A DNA stretch of 46,977 nucleotides from an uncultured Methylococcaceae bacterium (GTDB lineage: Bacteria; Pseudomonadota; Gammaproteobacteria; Methylococcales; Methylococcaceae). The notes under the pieces were generated by a model. It was not told the DNA's origin. It saw nothing but the letters and a program-made list of their open reading frames with translations, and made no database searches. The stretch spans positions 1-46,977 of the forward strand of contig CAIZPP010000139.1 in the NCBI GenBank assembly GCA_903934875.1, given 5' to 3'. Shown here piece after piece: positions 9,829 to 18,821 of the stretch. The first letter of the stretch is position 1. Each line of letters opens with the position of its first letter. A program made the translations under genes and the position numbers.

Positions 9829-9965
9829 TCAAAAGCATGCGCCAGGTTGGAAAGCGCGGACAAAGCCGCGCACTAGTGCGGAAACCTTTAGTTGGCCAAG
9901 CCCCATAAGTTCAGCGGCTTCCATCTGGCTTAAGGCTAGGCGTTCGATGATTTCCGCTATCTGTT
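9829..9965 (-). pseudogene. HTH (XRE/HigA-like antitoxin) gene fragment
   Basis: Directly after the stop codon of the 1017-residue secreted protein, the same strand reads VEQIAEIIERLALSQMEAAE, then LMGLGQLKVSALVRG and FVRAFQPG before a stop. The spacing and residues (Q.EAA.L.G...KVSAL.RG) match the helix-turn-helix of HigA-type XRE antitoxins. No start codon or upstream half is present, so it is a 3' remnant. No partner toxin was found beside it. Confidence 0.5.
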
Positions 9966-12900
9966 CTACTGACAGCCCGCCAGCTTCAACCATAAAGATA
10001 ACGGACCTTCAAACGCCATTGCCCCGTTACCGTCCATGTAATAGACTTGCTCGTCGACCAATGTAACCCCGAGGTAATTATTGGTTGCCGAGTAATAGCG
10101 GTATTTGAACCCGTTCGAAACCCGTTCAACATAGCCTGCCGCTGCAAACAGATCGGGGAAATATTGCTCGGCCCAGTTGAACAGGCAATCAGTCGGAGGC
10201 GGAGTATGTTGGCAACCCGCCTTGGCCAGCCAATCCACTAGCTGGCCTACATCGTGCAGGTTGCCGTTCTGATCCATGTAATACACATGGTTGTTCGTGG
10301 CAACGCCAAGGTAGCCATGTGTCCCCGGGTAGTAACGATAGGTGTAAGTGCCAAACTGCGTCGTTAAAGCACCTGACGGGGAAAACAATCCGGGATAGGT
10401 GTTTTCCGCCCAAGTGAACAGGCATTCGATATCGGCATTCGCTGGATTGCCTTGGCCGATGTTAAAGCTCTGGGTGGCTTGGGACGCGGCGTTGTAGTTC
10501 GCGTTGCCCGCCTGGGTGGCGACGATGGTGCAGATGCCGGGGGCTACACCGGTGACGGTGTTGCCGTTGACCGTGCAGACGCTGGGGGTGGACGATGTGT
10601 ACGTCACCGGATTGCCCGACGCGCCGCCTATGGCGGACAGATTGCTTGTCCCGCCGACGCTCACCTGAGGTGCCACACCGAAGCTGACGGTCTGGCTGAG
10701 TCCGATTTTGAAGCTTTGCGTGGCTTGCTGCGCGGCAGCGTAGTTGGCGTTGCCCGCTTGGTCGGCGGTGATCGTGCAGGTGCCCACCGCCAAACCGGTG
10801 ACGATGTTGCCGTTGACCGCGCAGATGCCGCGGGTGGCCGAGGCGAGCGTCACCGGGTTGCCCGATCCGCCGCCCGTGGCGGACACCGTGCCAGCCGCGC
10901 CGAGGGACACGACAGGAGCCGCGCCAAAGGTGATAGCCTGGCTGCTGAGCGGGGTTGCGGTGGTCATACCCACTATGGGAGAAATCGCACCATCGAAAGT
11001 TTGGGCGGCTACCCCAAATTCGTACTGGGTGCCTCCGGTCAAACTGGGGATGGTAGTTATCCTGCCCGAGAGATTGCCCGGACCGCTAACCCACTGGGTT
11101 TGCCCCTTGACCCGGTACACTACGAAGTAACTGACCGGACCCGGATGTGCGCCCGTGTCGGGTTCGGACCAGAAGAGTTGCACCTGATTTTCGCCTGGTG
11201 TCCCAGACACAGCAGGAACGCCGACCGCGCCATACGGGGTGGCCGTGACGATGTTGCTACTCTGTTGCTCGACATTGGCAATGACTGCGGCGACCCAGAA
11301 CTCATACGCCTGGCCATTGGTCAAGCCGGTGATTTGATCGTTCAGCGTGGAGGGGCCGCTGTCATCGTGGACCCCCCATTGGTCGGGGTGACCCTTCACA
11401 CGGTAATACAGGTAATAGCCGGTGATTGTGCCCCCCGGCGGGTCGGGCGGTCGGGTCCAGGACAAATTAACTAAGCCGTCGCCGGTGCCATCCAGGGACA
11501 GTACCGGGGTCCCCGAATATTGCAATGCGCCGATGTTGCGTGTGTTGCTGGTGGCATCCACCCTCGGGATGCCAAACACATCCAGCAGGATGGGCTGGTT
11601 GTTGATGGGGCTTTTCAATTCGTTCGCACCGCCTGATCCGGCATTGGGCACGGCTCCGATCAACACCCCCGGCGACAGTGGCGTAGCCCAAGCGCCTGCG
11701 GAAAACAATGGGGGCGGGTCGGTGGAGAAGGCCGGACCAGCGGTGAGAAGCTGCGGTTGGTGGGTGATGGCTTGCAACTGAGCCGGCGTGTTGCTTGCGC
11801 CATCCGGCTGCATGAACGTGTACTGATCCGCAGAGAAAATATTCGGATTCACGCTAAGCGCCTTGAGAAGTTCGACACCCGTAGCGGCACCCGGCCAGCC
11901 CACACCCACCGCGCTTTGTTGAAAATTGATGGCACCGCCCGGTATTGTTGAATAGAAATAGCCGGGGGAGGCGTAGCCCTGGCAGATGTCTCCGCATTCC
12001 AGAGAAGTGAATAGGAACGTGGAGCCGATCAGATTCATGGGGCCGGACGAGGCGTTGACAAACCGCTGGTCCAACCTTACGGTGGAAAGCGGATCGGCAT
12101 AGAACAGCGAGTTGACAAAATTCGTCGTCACATCGCCGCGCACGGCTATGCCGCCGGTATTAAAAATTTCCGTAGTGACAATGTTGACCTTGTCGCTGGC
12201 CGTGCCGGACCACGAGACAGCGGATGCATCAATGCTGAATAACTTGCTGTTTTCGATGTTTAAACTGCCGCTTTCGGCGGCGATCATCTCACCCGGCACT
12301 TCAGGCACTAAGTAAGCGGACCACGTCAGAATCCGATCCCATCTGCTGTTCTTGAGGGTGACGTTAACATTGTTCTGAGCGGCCAGGGGAGGGGTCTTCC
12401 CGCACCCGAGGTAGACACTCCAAATGTCGCTGGCGTTGACATTGTCCAAGGTCAAGCTGGCACCATCGTTCACCCCCGCAATGCTGTTCAATTGCGAAAT
12501 AGCGAGGTTCCTGACCGTCACCGTCAGCCCGGCGTTGGCGGTGGCATCCCTGTATTTACCGACTTTTATAAACCCCGGGGGGATGTTCGTAACGATCACT
12601 TGCGGCAAACTCCATGGGCAAATGGAGTGACTATTGAGAAAGCCACTGCCGTCAACCCAGCTCATGTGGCCTATGACCCTCGCACCATTGCCCTCAATGG
12701 TTAAAGAGTCCGTGACATTCACCATGTAGTAATCAACGGCCTCAGGAACGGGAAGGGCCCCGAACCACTCGCTACAGGTGTCTGCGTCGATCGCAAGACC
12801 GCCATTGATGTTGATAATGTCAGGCCCAGGGTTGGCGTTCGCCTGTTGGACGGCCCACTCTAAAGTCCCCCCTCCCCCATTGCATAGACTAGAGTTTACG

Positions 12901-13019
12901 TCGTAGGTATTTGCCGATGCGGGCTGGATACCGCCGACAATGAGCAGACAGGCCATGGCCAGCAAGGCTAGCTGTCCCATCGCACCCGTCATCGGATTAG
13001 TTTTTGTGTGTGTTTTCAT
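9966..13019 (-). CDS. Large secreted beta-helix / FN3 / Ig-like repeat protein
   Basis: This is a 1017-residue exported protein. A signal peptide (about 1-36, ending PASA-N) is followed by a right-handed beta-helix/choice-of-anchor-like region (about 37-440) and two fibronectin type III domains (about 505-690; LSWTRPPDPP, QVQLFWSEP). Two Ig-like repeats follow (about 695-855), each with VSATGG or LSAIGG, then NGNTVTG..G.CTI.A.QAGNANY. The C-terminus has two copies of a roughly 70-residue module (CLFTWAENTYPGLF ... TYRYYPGTHGYLGV ... VYYMDQNGNLHDVG, then CLFNWAEQYFPDLF ...), each ending AGCQ. The tandem module is likely a cell-surface or sorting unit; its function is unknown to me. No catalytic residues were identified. 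A surface adhesin role is inference. Confidence 0.85.
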   Translation of the reverse strand: MKTHTKTNPMTGAMGQLALLAMACLLIVGGIQPASANTYDVNSSLCNGGGGTLEWAVQQANANPGPDIININGGLAIDADTCSEWFGALPVPEAVDYYMVNVTDSLTIEGNGARVIGHMSWVDGSGFLNSHSICPWSLPQVIVTNIPPGFIKVGKYRDATANAGLTVTVRNLAISQLNSIAGVNDGASLTLDNVNASDIWSVYLGCGKTPPLAAQNNVNVTLKNSRWDRILTWSAYLVPEVPGEMIAAESGSLNIENSKLFSIDASAVSWSGTASDKVNIVTTEIFNTGGIAVRGDVTTNFVNSLFYADPLSTVRLDQRFVNASSGPMNLIGSTFLFTSLECGDICQGYASPGYFYSTIPGGAINFQQSAVGVGWPGAATGVELLKALSVNPNIFSADQYTFMQPDGASNTPAQLQAITHQPQLLTAGPAFSTDPPPLFSAGAWATPLSPGVLIGAVPNAGSGGANELKSPINNQPILLDVFGIPRVDATSNTRNIGALQYSGTPVLSLDGTGDGLVNLSWTRPPDPPGGTITGYYLYYRVKGHPDQWGVHDDSGPSTLNDQITGLTNGQAYEFWVAAVIANVEQQSSNIVTATPYGAVGVPAVSGTPGENQVQLFWSEPDTGAHPGPVSYFVVYRVKGQTQWVSGPGNLSGRITTIPSLTGGTQYEFGVAAQTFDGAISPIVGMTTATPLSSQAITFGAAPVVSLGAAGTVSATGGGSGNPVTLASATRGICAVNGNIVTGLAVGTCTITADQAGNANYAAAQQATQSFKIGLSQTVSFGVAPQVSVGGTSNLSAIGGASGNPVTYTSSTPSVCTVNGNTVTGVAPGICTIVATQAGNANYNAASQATQSFNIGQGNPANADIECLFTWAENTYPGLFSPSGALTTQFGTYTYRYYPGTHGYLGVATNNHVYYMDQNGNLHDVGQLVDWLAKAGCQHTPPPTDCLFNWAEQYFPDLFAAAGYVERVSNGFKYRYYSATNNYLGVTLVDEQVYYMDGNGAMAFEGPLSLWLKLAGCQ

Positions 13020-13268
13020 GCTTCTTCTCGGTTGAGTTTAGAAAAAACCTCATTTCTTTGTTGAAAACAGCCTAAGTGACGGTGGCTTTTAGTTCTGTTG
13101 GTTGGCGGTTTTGCATCCCTTCCCCGTCGTGATTGACCTCGTGATATCAGGTTTATTTAGGTATATCGCGTTTCGGTGTCGCTGCCATCAAGCTAATCCC
13201 ACAAATCCTTACTCCACACTGCAAATAATGGCAGTGATGCCGGTATGTCGGAACGGTGACGTTTTTTG

Positions 13269-13889
13269 TCAATATTTGTCGATCCGCCCGGGTTGCAGCA
13301 GCCAACCCGCTTCCCCGGCTTTCAGCTTGTACTGTATCTGACGGGTTCCACCAGTCGGTCGGGCGTTGGTGTCCTTGTCGCGATAAACCGGGAAGCGGCG
13401 CACCAAGCTATTCTCCACAACCTTGAATTGGTCATGGCCCCTATAGCCCTTCTCTGCCTTGGCATCGTCTTGCAAGGACGGCAGGTAGATTTCGCTCAGC
13501 GATTTACCCTGGTTGGCAGCATAGGCAACTAGCGAACCGTAGGAACCACTGCCCGCCGAGGTTGCGTAGACATAAACCTCGGGCGAACCATCGGCGTTCA
13601 AGTCGGCCACTTCCACCCCGGTCACCGTGCCGTCGATTTCCTTTTCAATGGGCTTGTTGTCGCCCTTTAGCCCTTTTGGCTCAATGCGGAGCTGGTTCAC
13701 TGAACCCTCATTGGCACTGCTCACATGGAAGATGATACCTTGGTAGAATAAGGTTTGATTGAAGCCGCCGGCCTTCGCGGCAGGGGCATCCGGGGATTGA
13801 TGGGTGTGCTGCGCCGAACCCTTCAATGGGGCGGCAAAGGAGAGGGCGGAAAAGAGGCATAGTATTAAGGCAGCGGAGAAACATTGCAT
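13269..13889 (-). CDS. PliI-type (I-type lysozyme inhibitor) periplasmic protein
   Basis: The exported protein has about 206 residues. The ATG at 13889 is chosen because AAGGAAA sits just upstream and the protein then begins with a signal peptide (MQCFSAALILCLFSALSFAA). The mature part has LFYQGIIFHVSSANEG, EIDGTVTGVEVADLNADGSP, AGSGSYGSLVAYAA and GGTRQIQYKLKAGEAGW. I recognise these as features of the PliI lysozyme-inhibitor family, including the exposed SGSYG loop. Its role would be to block invertebrate-type lysozyme in the periplasm. It is transcribed alone. The family call rests on motif memory, not a search. Confidence 0.7.
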   Translation of the reverse strand: MQCFSAALILCLFSALSFAAPLKGSAQHTHQSPDAPAAKAGGFNQTLFYQGIIFHVSSANEGSVNQLRIEPKGLKGDNKPIEKEIDGTVTGVEVADLNADGSPEVYVYATSAGSGSYGSLVAYAANQGKSLSEIYLPSLQDDAKAEKGYRGHDQFKVVENSLVRRFPVYRDKDTNARPTGGTRQIQYKLKAGEAGWLLQPGRIDKY

Positions 13890-14103
13890 GATTGTTTCCT
13901 TAGTATGGCGCACCCTTTGAGAAATGGGCCTATTATTATAATTTTCAGCATGTTACTGTACTGTAGTAGTAGACTTAACATTCGCAAGATATCAAACAAC
14001 AATATAATTTACAACGGCATAAATATGCAGGCTACTGCCTCAATCAGCATGAAAGCGGTAGAATCGCATTTTTTATACAGCATCCTGACAAAACAAATCG
14101 CCA

Positions 14104-14616
14104 ATGAAACAATCCTCTTCGCAGTATTGGGCAACACTCATCAAAAGCCTCCGCGACAGCTTGCAAATCAGTCAAAACCAGTTTTCCGAGCGTTTGGATA
14201 TTGATCAGGCGACTGTTTCACGATGGGAACGGGGGATTACCGAGCCACAGTTCGAAATGCGGAAGATCCTCCACGAAATGGCCAGCCATGCCGGACTTGC
14301 GACTTTGGAAGACTTGACCAACATTGTCAATTTCAGTCCCTTCCCGATGATTCTGGTGGACCGCTGGCAGAAGGTCTATGCCGCTTCCATGAGCAGCGGA
14401 ATTAAAACCAATCAGCCGATTACCAATCAAACGCCCCCGGAAGAACAGGCATTTCTTCAAAACTTTGCCGAACAGCTTGAATCCGCCGGGTTTTGGGAAG
14501 GTGGCTGTCGAAAATTTGATTATGCTTTCCATGCCGACGCAGAAACCCGGCTCGCGGTTGTCATATCCATCACGATCCATGGCGATATTTATGCACTTGT
14601 CCAAAAGGCTTGGTGA
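14104..14616 (+). CDS. XRE-family transcriptional regulator with C-terminal sensor-like domain
   Basis: The 170-residue protein begins with an XRE helix-turn-helix (about 8-65): LRDSLQISQNQFSERLDIDQ, then TVSRWERGITEP. The remainder (about 80-170; FSPFPMILVDRWQKVYAAS ... LAVVISITIHGDIYALV) looks like a small PAS-like sensor, although no cofactor ligand is obvious. The AT-richer upstream region is consistent with its own promoter. Neighbours (PliI upstream and divergent, rnf downstream) do not indicate the target. Confidence 0.75.
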   Translation: MKQSSSQYWATLIKSLRDSLQISQNQFSERLDIDQATVSRWERGITEPQFEMRKILHEMASHAGLATLEDLTNIVNFSPFPMILVDRWQKVYAASMSSGIKTNQPITNQTPPEEQAFLQNFAEQLESAGFWEGGCRKFDYAFHADAETRLAVVISITIHGDIYALVQKAW

Positions 14617-14688
14617 CTTGGGTTGTCGATGCCTTGGCCCGTCAAGGTGGCTTGCAGTCTAGCCTCTGGGCAGGACAGAAGGCCTTCC

Positions 14689-14835
14689 TCATACTAAGGC
14701 AACAGTTTTGTGACGGAACCCGCAGATTTCGTCCATCAGGAAATCCGGCACAGTTTCCCGGTACCGGGCTTTTCTTGCCTGCCAGTCCAGCGGTTTGATT
14801 TGGTGGCAGAAGACAGCGCCTTGCGTGGCTGCTCT
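14689..14835 (-). pseudogene. MazF/PemK-like toxin fragment
   Basis: The minus strand reads TQGAVFCHQIKPLDWQARKA, then RYRETVPDFLMDEICGF, then a stop. The arrangement Q-K-LDW-ARKA....VP....E matches the C-terminal part of MazF/PemK endoribonuclease toxins. No N-terminal half or antitoxin gene is present. It lies in the otherwise gene-free 446 bp between the XRE regulator and rnfA; the rest of that stretch holds the rnf control sites. Short and degenerate, so the call is tentative. Confidence 0.4.
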
Positions 14836-14843
14836 CGCGTCCC

Positions 14844-14859
14844 TGTCACAAACCCGACA
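14844..14859 (+). promoter_or_regulatory. NifA upstream activator site (TGT-N10-ACA)
   Basis: TGT at 14844-14846, ten bases, then ACA at 14857-14859 exactly matches the NifA UAS consensus. It lies about 107 bp upstream of the -24 element below, a normal distance for enhancer-type activation of a sigma-54 promoter. A TGT-N10-ACA match alone is common by chance; its spacing to a -24/-12 box and to rnf raises the likelihood. Confidence 0.6.
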
Positions 14860-14965
14860 ATCCCCCCACTAGCCTCCTAGGCTGTTTTTTTTACGACAAT
14901 CAAAACACCTTATCCTGTAAAATAAATGCATTAAAATCAATATAAAGGGTGCCTTATAAATATTC

Positions 14966-14981
14966 TGGCACAAGCTATGCA
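14966..14981 (+). promoter_or_regulatory. Sigma-54 (-24/-12) promoter of rnf operon
   Basis: TGGCAC at 14966-14971, five bases, then ATGCA: the invariant GG (14967-14968) and GC (14979-14980) are separated by exactly ten bases, as RpoN promoters require. It lies about 82 bp ahead of rnfA, giving an expected transcript start near 14991. With the NifA site it predicts expression of rnf under nitrogen-fixing conditions. Confidence 0.65.
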
Positions 14982-15062
14982 TTAGGTTGTTCATACCGAA
15001 CGGAAGATTTCGGCTAAGCAAGCCAAAACTTGCACCCCCCTATGACCGACCGAGGAAAACCT

Positions 15063-15644
15063 GTGAGCGACTACCTAATGCTGTTACTGGGCACCGCCCT
15101 AGTGAACAATGTGGTGTTGGTGAAGTTTTTGGGGCTGTGCCCGTTCATGGGCGTGTCCAAGAAGCTCGATTCCGCCATCGGCATGGGGCTGGCCACGACT
15201 TTCGTGCTGACCCTCACGGCGGTGTCAAGCTGGATCATCGAACATTATCTGCTGGACCCTTTGGGCATCGGCTTTCTGCGCATCCTGTCCTTTATATTGG
15301 TGATCGCCGCCGTGGTGCAGTTCACCGAGATGGTAGTGCGCAAAACTAGCCCGGTGCTGTATCAAGTGCTGGGCATTTTTCTGCCGCTTATCACCACCAA
15401 CTGCGCGGTGCTTGGCGTGGCCTTGCTAAACATCCAGCAAGAATATGATTTTCTCCACAGTGCCTTGTTCGGGTTCGGCTCGGCCTTGGGCTTCACTCTG
15501 GTCATGGTTATTTTCGCCGGCATCCGCGAGCGCTTGGCGTTGATGGCCGTGCCGGAAGCATTCGCAGGTAACCCCATCGCGTTTATCACGGCGGGGATTC
15601 TGTCTCTGGCATTCATGGGTTTCGCGGGTTTGAACACGCATTGA
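15063..15644 (+). CDS. rnfA: Rnf electron transport complex subunit A
   Basis: Integral membrane subunit (193 residues, about six helices) of the ion-translocating Rnf complex, which moves electrons between NADH and ferredoxin. The family signature [20 protein letters not shown] is at the N-terminus and [13 protein letters not shown] is mid-protein. The start is the GTG at 15063, preceded by GAGGAAA. A further-upstream ATG would add eleven residues not typical of RnfA. It is the first gene of the rnfABCDGEH operon, and rnfB follows after 18 nt. Confidence 0.97.
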   Translation: MSDYLMLLLGTALVNNVVLVKFLGLCPFMGVSKKLDSAIGMGLATTFVLTLTAVSSWIIEHYLLDPLGIGFLRILSFILVIAAVVQFTEMVVRKTSPVLYQVLGIFLPLITTNCAVLGVALLNIQQEYDFLHSALFGFGSALGFTLVMVIFAGIRERLALMAVPEAFAGNPIAFITAGILSLAFMGFAGLNTH

Positions 15645-15662
15645 TTGGGAGGCCGTCAGTTT

Positions 15663-16211
15663 ATGTACATTATTTTTGCAGCTATTAGTCTCGCCGTTTT
15701 GGGGCTGGCCTTAGGGTTCCTGTTAGGGGCCGCGTCGCGTTACTTCAAGGTTGAGGAAAACCCGCTAATCGACGAAATCGAGAAGATGATGCCCGGCTCC
15801 CAATGCGGGCAGTGCGCTTATCCCGGCTGCCGTCCAGCGGCGGAGGCACTGGTGGCGGGCGAAGCACCGCCCACGCTCTGCCCGCCGGGTGGCAAGGCCC
15901 TGGCCGAACGTTTGGCGAACAAATTGTCCATTGAGTTGGACTTGTCCACCATGGGCGACCAAGTGCCCATGGTGGCGCGTATCGACGAGTCCCTGTGCAT
16001 AGGCTGTGCGCGGTGCATCAAGCTCTGCCCCACCGACGCGCTGGTCGGCGCACCTAAGATGATCCATGCCGTGGTGGCAGACGCTTGCATCGCCTGCGCC
16101 AAATGCGTGGAGGTCTGCCCCACCGAGTGCCTGAAGATGCACCCGGTAAAAGTGAACCTGCGCTTGTGGCGCTGGCCCAAGCCGGAAGAAACGGCGTTGG
16201 CGGGAGCATAA
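15663..16211 (+). CDS. rnfB: Rnf complex ferredoxin-type subunit B
   Basis: Membrane-anchored iron-sulfur subunit (182 residues). An N-terminal helix (YIIFAAISLAVLGLALGFLL) precedes the four-Cys cluster domain (CGQCAYPGC ... C) and two 4Fe-4S ferredoxin motifs, CIGCARCIKLCP and CIACAKCVEVCP. The ATG at 15663 has GGGAGG ten bases upstream and puts the anchor helix at the very N-terminus. It accepts or donates electrons to soluble ferredoxin. rnfC begins 4 nt after its stop. Confidence 0.97.
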   Translation: MYIIFAAISLAVLGLALGFLLGAASRYFKVEENPLIDEIEKMMPGSQCGQCAYPGCRPAAEALVAGEAPPTLCPPGGKALAERLANKLSIELDLSTMGDQVPMVARIDESLCIGCARCIKLCPTDALVGAPKMIHAVVADACIACAKCVEVCPTECLKMHPVKVNLRLWRWPKPEETALAGA

Positions 16212-16215
16212 AGCC

Positions 16216-17745
16216 ATGTTTGACATTCATGCGCTGTGGGCTGGCAAGCCATTTGACCTTCATGCGCTGTGGAACGGCAGTCAGCCGAAAATCCGTGGCG
16301 GCGTCCATCCCGAACCGCGCAAGGAGGCCACCGCCGACCGGCCCATTGACACGGCGTTTCCACTGCCTCCCATGCTTTACCTGGCTTTGCAGCAGCATGT
16401 CGGCAAACCCGCCGAGCCTGTGGTCAACGTGGGCGACCGGGTGCTAAAAGGCCAGTTGCTGGCAGTCAGCCAAGGCATGGTTTCGGCACCCATCCATGCA
16501 CCCACTTCCGGGACCATCACCGATATCATGGACTATCCGTCCGCCCATCCCTCCGCGTTGCCCACGCCCACGCTGCTGTTGGAACCGGACGGCGAGGAGC
16601 GCTGGATCGACCTGCCCGAAAAGGCCGACCCGTTTAGCCTTTCGCCGGAGGAGATCAGCATCCGCGTCGGTGCCGCCGGCATAGTGGGCCTAGGCGGGGC
16701 GGCGTTTCCGTCGGCGGTGAAGCTCAATTTGGGCCGGCGCACAAAAATCCAGACCTTGCTGATCAACGGCGGCGAATGTGAGCCTTACCTGACCTGCGAT
16801 GACCGTTTGATGCGCGAACGGGCCAGGGCCATTGTCGACGGCATTCTCATCATGCTGCATGGCTTGGGTTGCCGACAGGCCATTGTCGGCATTGAAGACA
16901 ACAAGCTTGAAGCCTACACCAACATGCATGCGGCGGCTGCCGAGCTAAGCGACGGCAAAGTCGAAGTCGTCGCGGTTCCCTCGTTTTACCCCATGGGCTG
17001 GGACAAGCAACTGATCGGCTATCTAACGGCTAAGGAAGTCCCCGCCGACGGGCGTGCCACGGATGTCGGTGTGCTGATGCACAATGTCGGCACGGCCTAT
17101 GCGGTACAGCAGGCGATACGCCACGGCAAACCCCTGATCAGCCGCATCGTCACTGTCAGCGGCGGGGCGGTGGGTGCGCCGCGCAATATCGACGCCCCAC
17201 TAGGCACACCCTTGGCCAGCCTGCTAGCCCATTGCGATTACCGGCCCGAGGAAACCGTCCGCTATATCATGGGCGGGCCGATGATGGGAGAAGCCCTGCC
17301 CCATCCGAATGTGCCGCTGGTCAAGGGTGCCTGCGGCATCCTGGCGCTCACCCAAGAGGAAATTTCGGCCACCGATGCAAAGTCCTGCATCCGCTGTTCC
17401 CGTTGCGTGACGGCCTGCCCGGTGGGCTTGTTGCCTTTGGAGATGATGGCGCGGATTCGCGCCGGACAATTGGAATCGTCGTTAAAGTTTGGCTTGAAAG
17501 ACTGCATCAGTTGCGGGTCTTGTTCCTACGTGTGCCCTTCGGAGATTCCCCTGGTGCATTATTTCAAATACGCCAACGGCGAACTGCTGACGCGTGACCA
17601 GGCCAACCACAAGGCCGAACAAACCAAACGCCTGGCCGATGAAAAACTGGCGCGGCTGGAACGGCAGAAGCAGGAGGCCGCCGCCGCTGCGGCACAACGC
17701 AAAGCCGCCGCCAAGAAACCTAAGATTACGGAGGCTGCGGCATGA
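16216..17745 (+). CDS. rnfC: Rnf complex subunit C (NADH/FMN and 4Fe-4S)
   Basis: The 509-residue peripheral subunit is similar to NuoF-type flavoproteins. Visible features are GGVHPEPRKE, LPLP-type start, a lipoyl-like segment (VGDRVLKGQLLAVSQGMVSAP), NGGECEPYLTCDD, and two 4Fe-4S motifs CIRCSRCVTACP and CISCGSCSYVCP. The tail is Ala/Lys/Gln-rich and probably coiled-coil (about 455-509). The N-terminus carries an unusual duplicated FD(I/L)HALW segment encoded by a 33-bp-period tandem repeat (16219-16272). It overlaps rnfD by 4 nt (ATGA), indicating translational coupling. Confidence 0.96.
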   Translation: MFDIHALWAGKPFDLHALWNGSQPKIRGGVHPEPRKEATADRPIDTAFPLPPMLYLALQQHVGKPAEPVVNVGDRVLKGQLLAVSQGMVSAPIHAPTSGTITDIMDYPSAHPSALPTPTLLLEPDGEERWIDLPEKADPFSLSPEEISIRVGAAGIVGLGGAAFPSAVKLNLGRRTKIQTLLINGGECEPYLTCDDRLMRERARAIVDGILIMLHGLGCRQAIVGIEDNKLEAYTNMHAAAAELSDGKVEVVAVPSFYPMGWDKQLIGYLTAKEVPADGRATDVGVLMHNVGTAYAVQQAIRHGKPLISRIVTVSGGAVGAPRNIDAPLGTPLASLLAHCDYRPEETVRYIMGGPMMGEALPHPNVPLVKGACGILALTQEEISATDAKSCIRCSRCVTACPVGLLPLEMMARIRAGQLESSLKFGLKDCISCGSCSYVCPSEIPLVHYFKYANGELLTRDQANHKAEQTKRLADEKLARLERQKQEAAAAAAQRKAAAKKPKITEAAA

Positions 17746-18821
17746 GCACAAGGCTGTTGAGCGCACCCTTTACCCGCTCCGAATTACAGATACAGTCCAT
17801 CATGTTGACGGTGGTCTTGGGGCTGGCGCCGGGAACGCTGTGGGGAATCTTCATCTTTGGCTGGCCCGCGCTGTTTATATTTTTGGTCACCGTGTCATCA
17901 GCCCTGGCGTTTGAGGCCGGCTGCTTGGCACTGGCTGAAAAACGGGTGCTCGCGACCTTGACGGACGGGTCGGCTTTGCTGACCGGCTGGCTGATCGCGC
18001 TGACGCTGCCACCTTGGGCACCTTGGTGGATCGGTGTGCTGGGATCGTTCTTAGGGATCGTGGTGGGCAAGCAGGTGTTCGGGGGCTTGGGACAAAACCT
18101 GTTCAACCCGGCCATGTTGGCACGGGTGGCGCTGCTGGTTTCCTTTCCGTTGGAAATGACGGTTTGGGCCAATCCATCCCCGCCTTTTTCCGCCTCCGCG
18201 CCGGGTCTTCTGGAGAGTTGGGCTATCACCTTCGGCGGAGTGCTCCCGCCTGACGGCACGACCGGTGCCACCCTGCTGGGCTGGGTCAAGACTGAATTCT
18301 CGCAAGGCCGGCTCTTGGACGAGTCGTTGCCATCCGGTGGCTACGGCTTTTTCAAATCCTTCATCGGCTGGACCGGCGGCAGCCTGGGGGAAACTTCGGC
18401 CTTGTTGTTCGCGCTCGGCGGCGGCTGGCTGCTGAAGAAGCAGATCATCACTTGGCATATCCCGCTGGCAATGCTAGGCACGGTGTTCCTGTTGGCTTCC
18501 GTGTTTACGCTGGTGGACGGCGAACGCTATCCGGGTCCGTTGTTCCACCTCAGCTCCGGCGCCCTGATGTTGGGGGCGTTTTTTATCGCCACGGATTATG
18601 TCACCTCGCCGAACAGCAGGCTTGGGCAACTCATTTTCGGCGCAGGGTGCGGGGCCATCGTATATGTCATCCGCACATGGGGGAGCTATCCCGAAGGCGT
18701 TGCCTTCGCGGTGTTGTTGATGAACTCCATGACCCCGGTCATCGACCATTATGTGCGCCCGCGCATCTACGGACGGGATCGCAAAGGCAAACCGCTGGAA
18801 TTGCCGGAGGGACGCGAATGA
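17742..18821 (+). CDS. rnfD: Rnf complex membrane subunit D
   Basis: The 359-residue, multi-helix membrane subunit belongs to the NqrB/RnfD family. The flavinylation motif is present in PDGTTGATLLG (covalent FMN on the Thr of TGAT). NLFNPAMLARV and ATDYVTSPNSRLGQLIFGAG are conserved family segments. Start and stop overlap its neighbours by 4 nt (ATGA) on both sides. It takes part in ion translocation together with RnfG. Confidence 0.96.
   Translation: MSTRLLSAPFTRSELQIQSIMLTVVLGLAPGTLWGIFIFGWPALFIFLVTVSSALAFEAGCLALAEKRVLATLTDGSALLTGWLIALTLPPWAPWWIGVLGSFLGIVVGKQVFGGLGQNLFNPAMLARVALLVSFPLEMTVWANPSPPFSASAPGLLESWAITFGGVLPPDGTTGATLLGWVKTEFSQGRLLDESLPSGGYGFFKSFIGWTGGSLGETSALLFALGGGWLLKKQIITWHIPLAMLGTVFLLASVFTLVDGERYPGPLFHLSSGALMLGAFFIATDYVTSPNSRLGQLIFGAGCGAIVYVIRTWGSYPEGVAFAVLLMNSMTPVIDHYVRPRIYGRDRKGKPLELPEGRE

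Noticed and set aside
10452-11474. 340-residue plus-strand open frame
   Set aside because: It lies opposite the repeat-rich secreted protein, has low-complexity Gly/Ala/Arg/Asp composition and no recognisable domain. It is a shadow of the GC-rich minus-strand gene.
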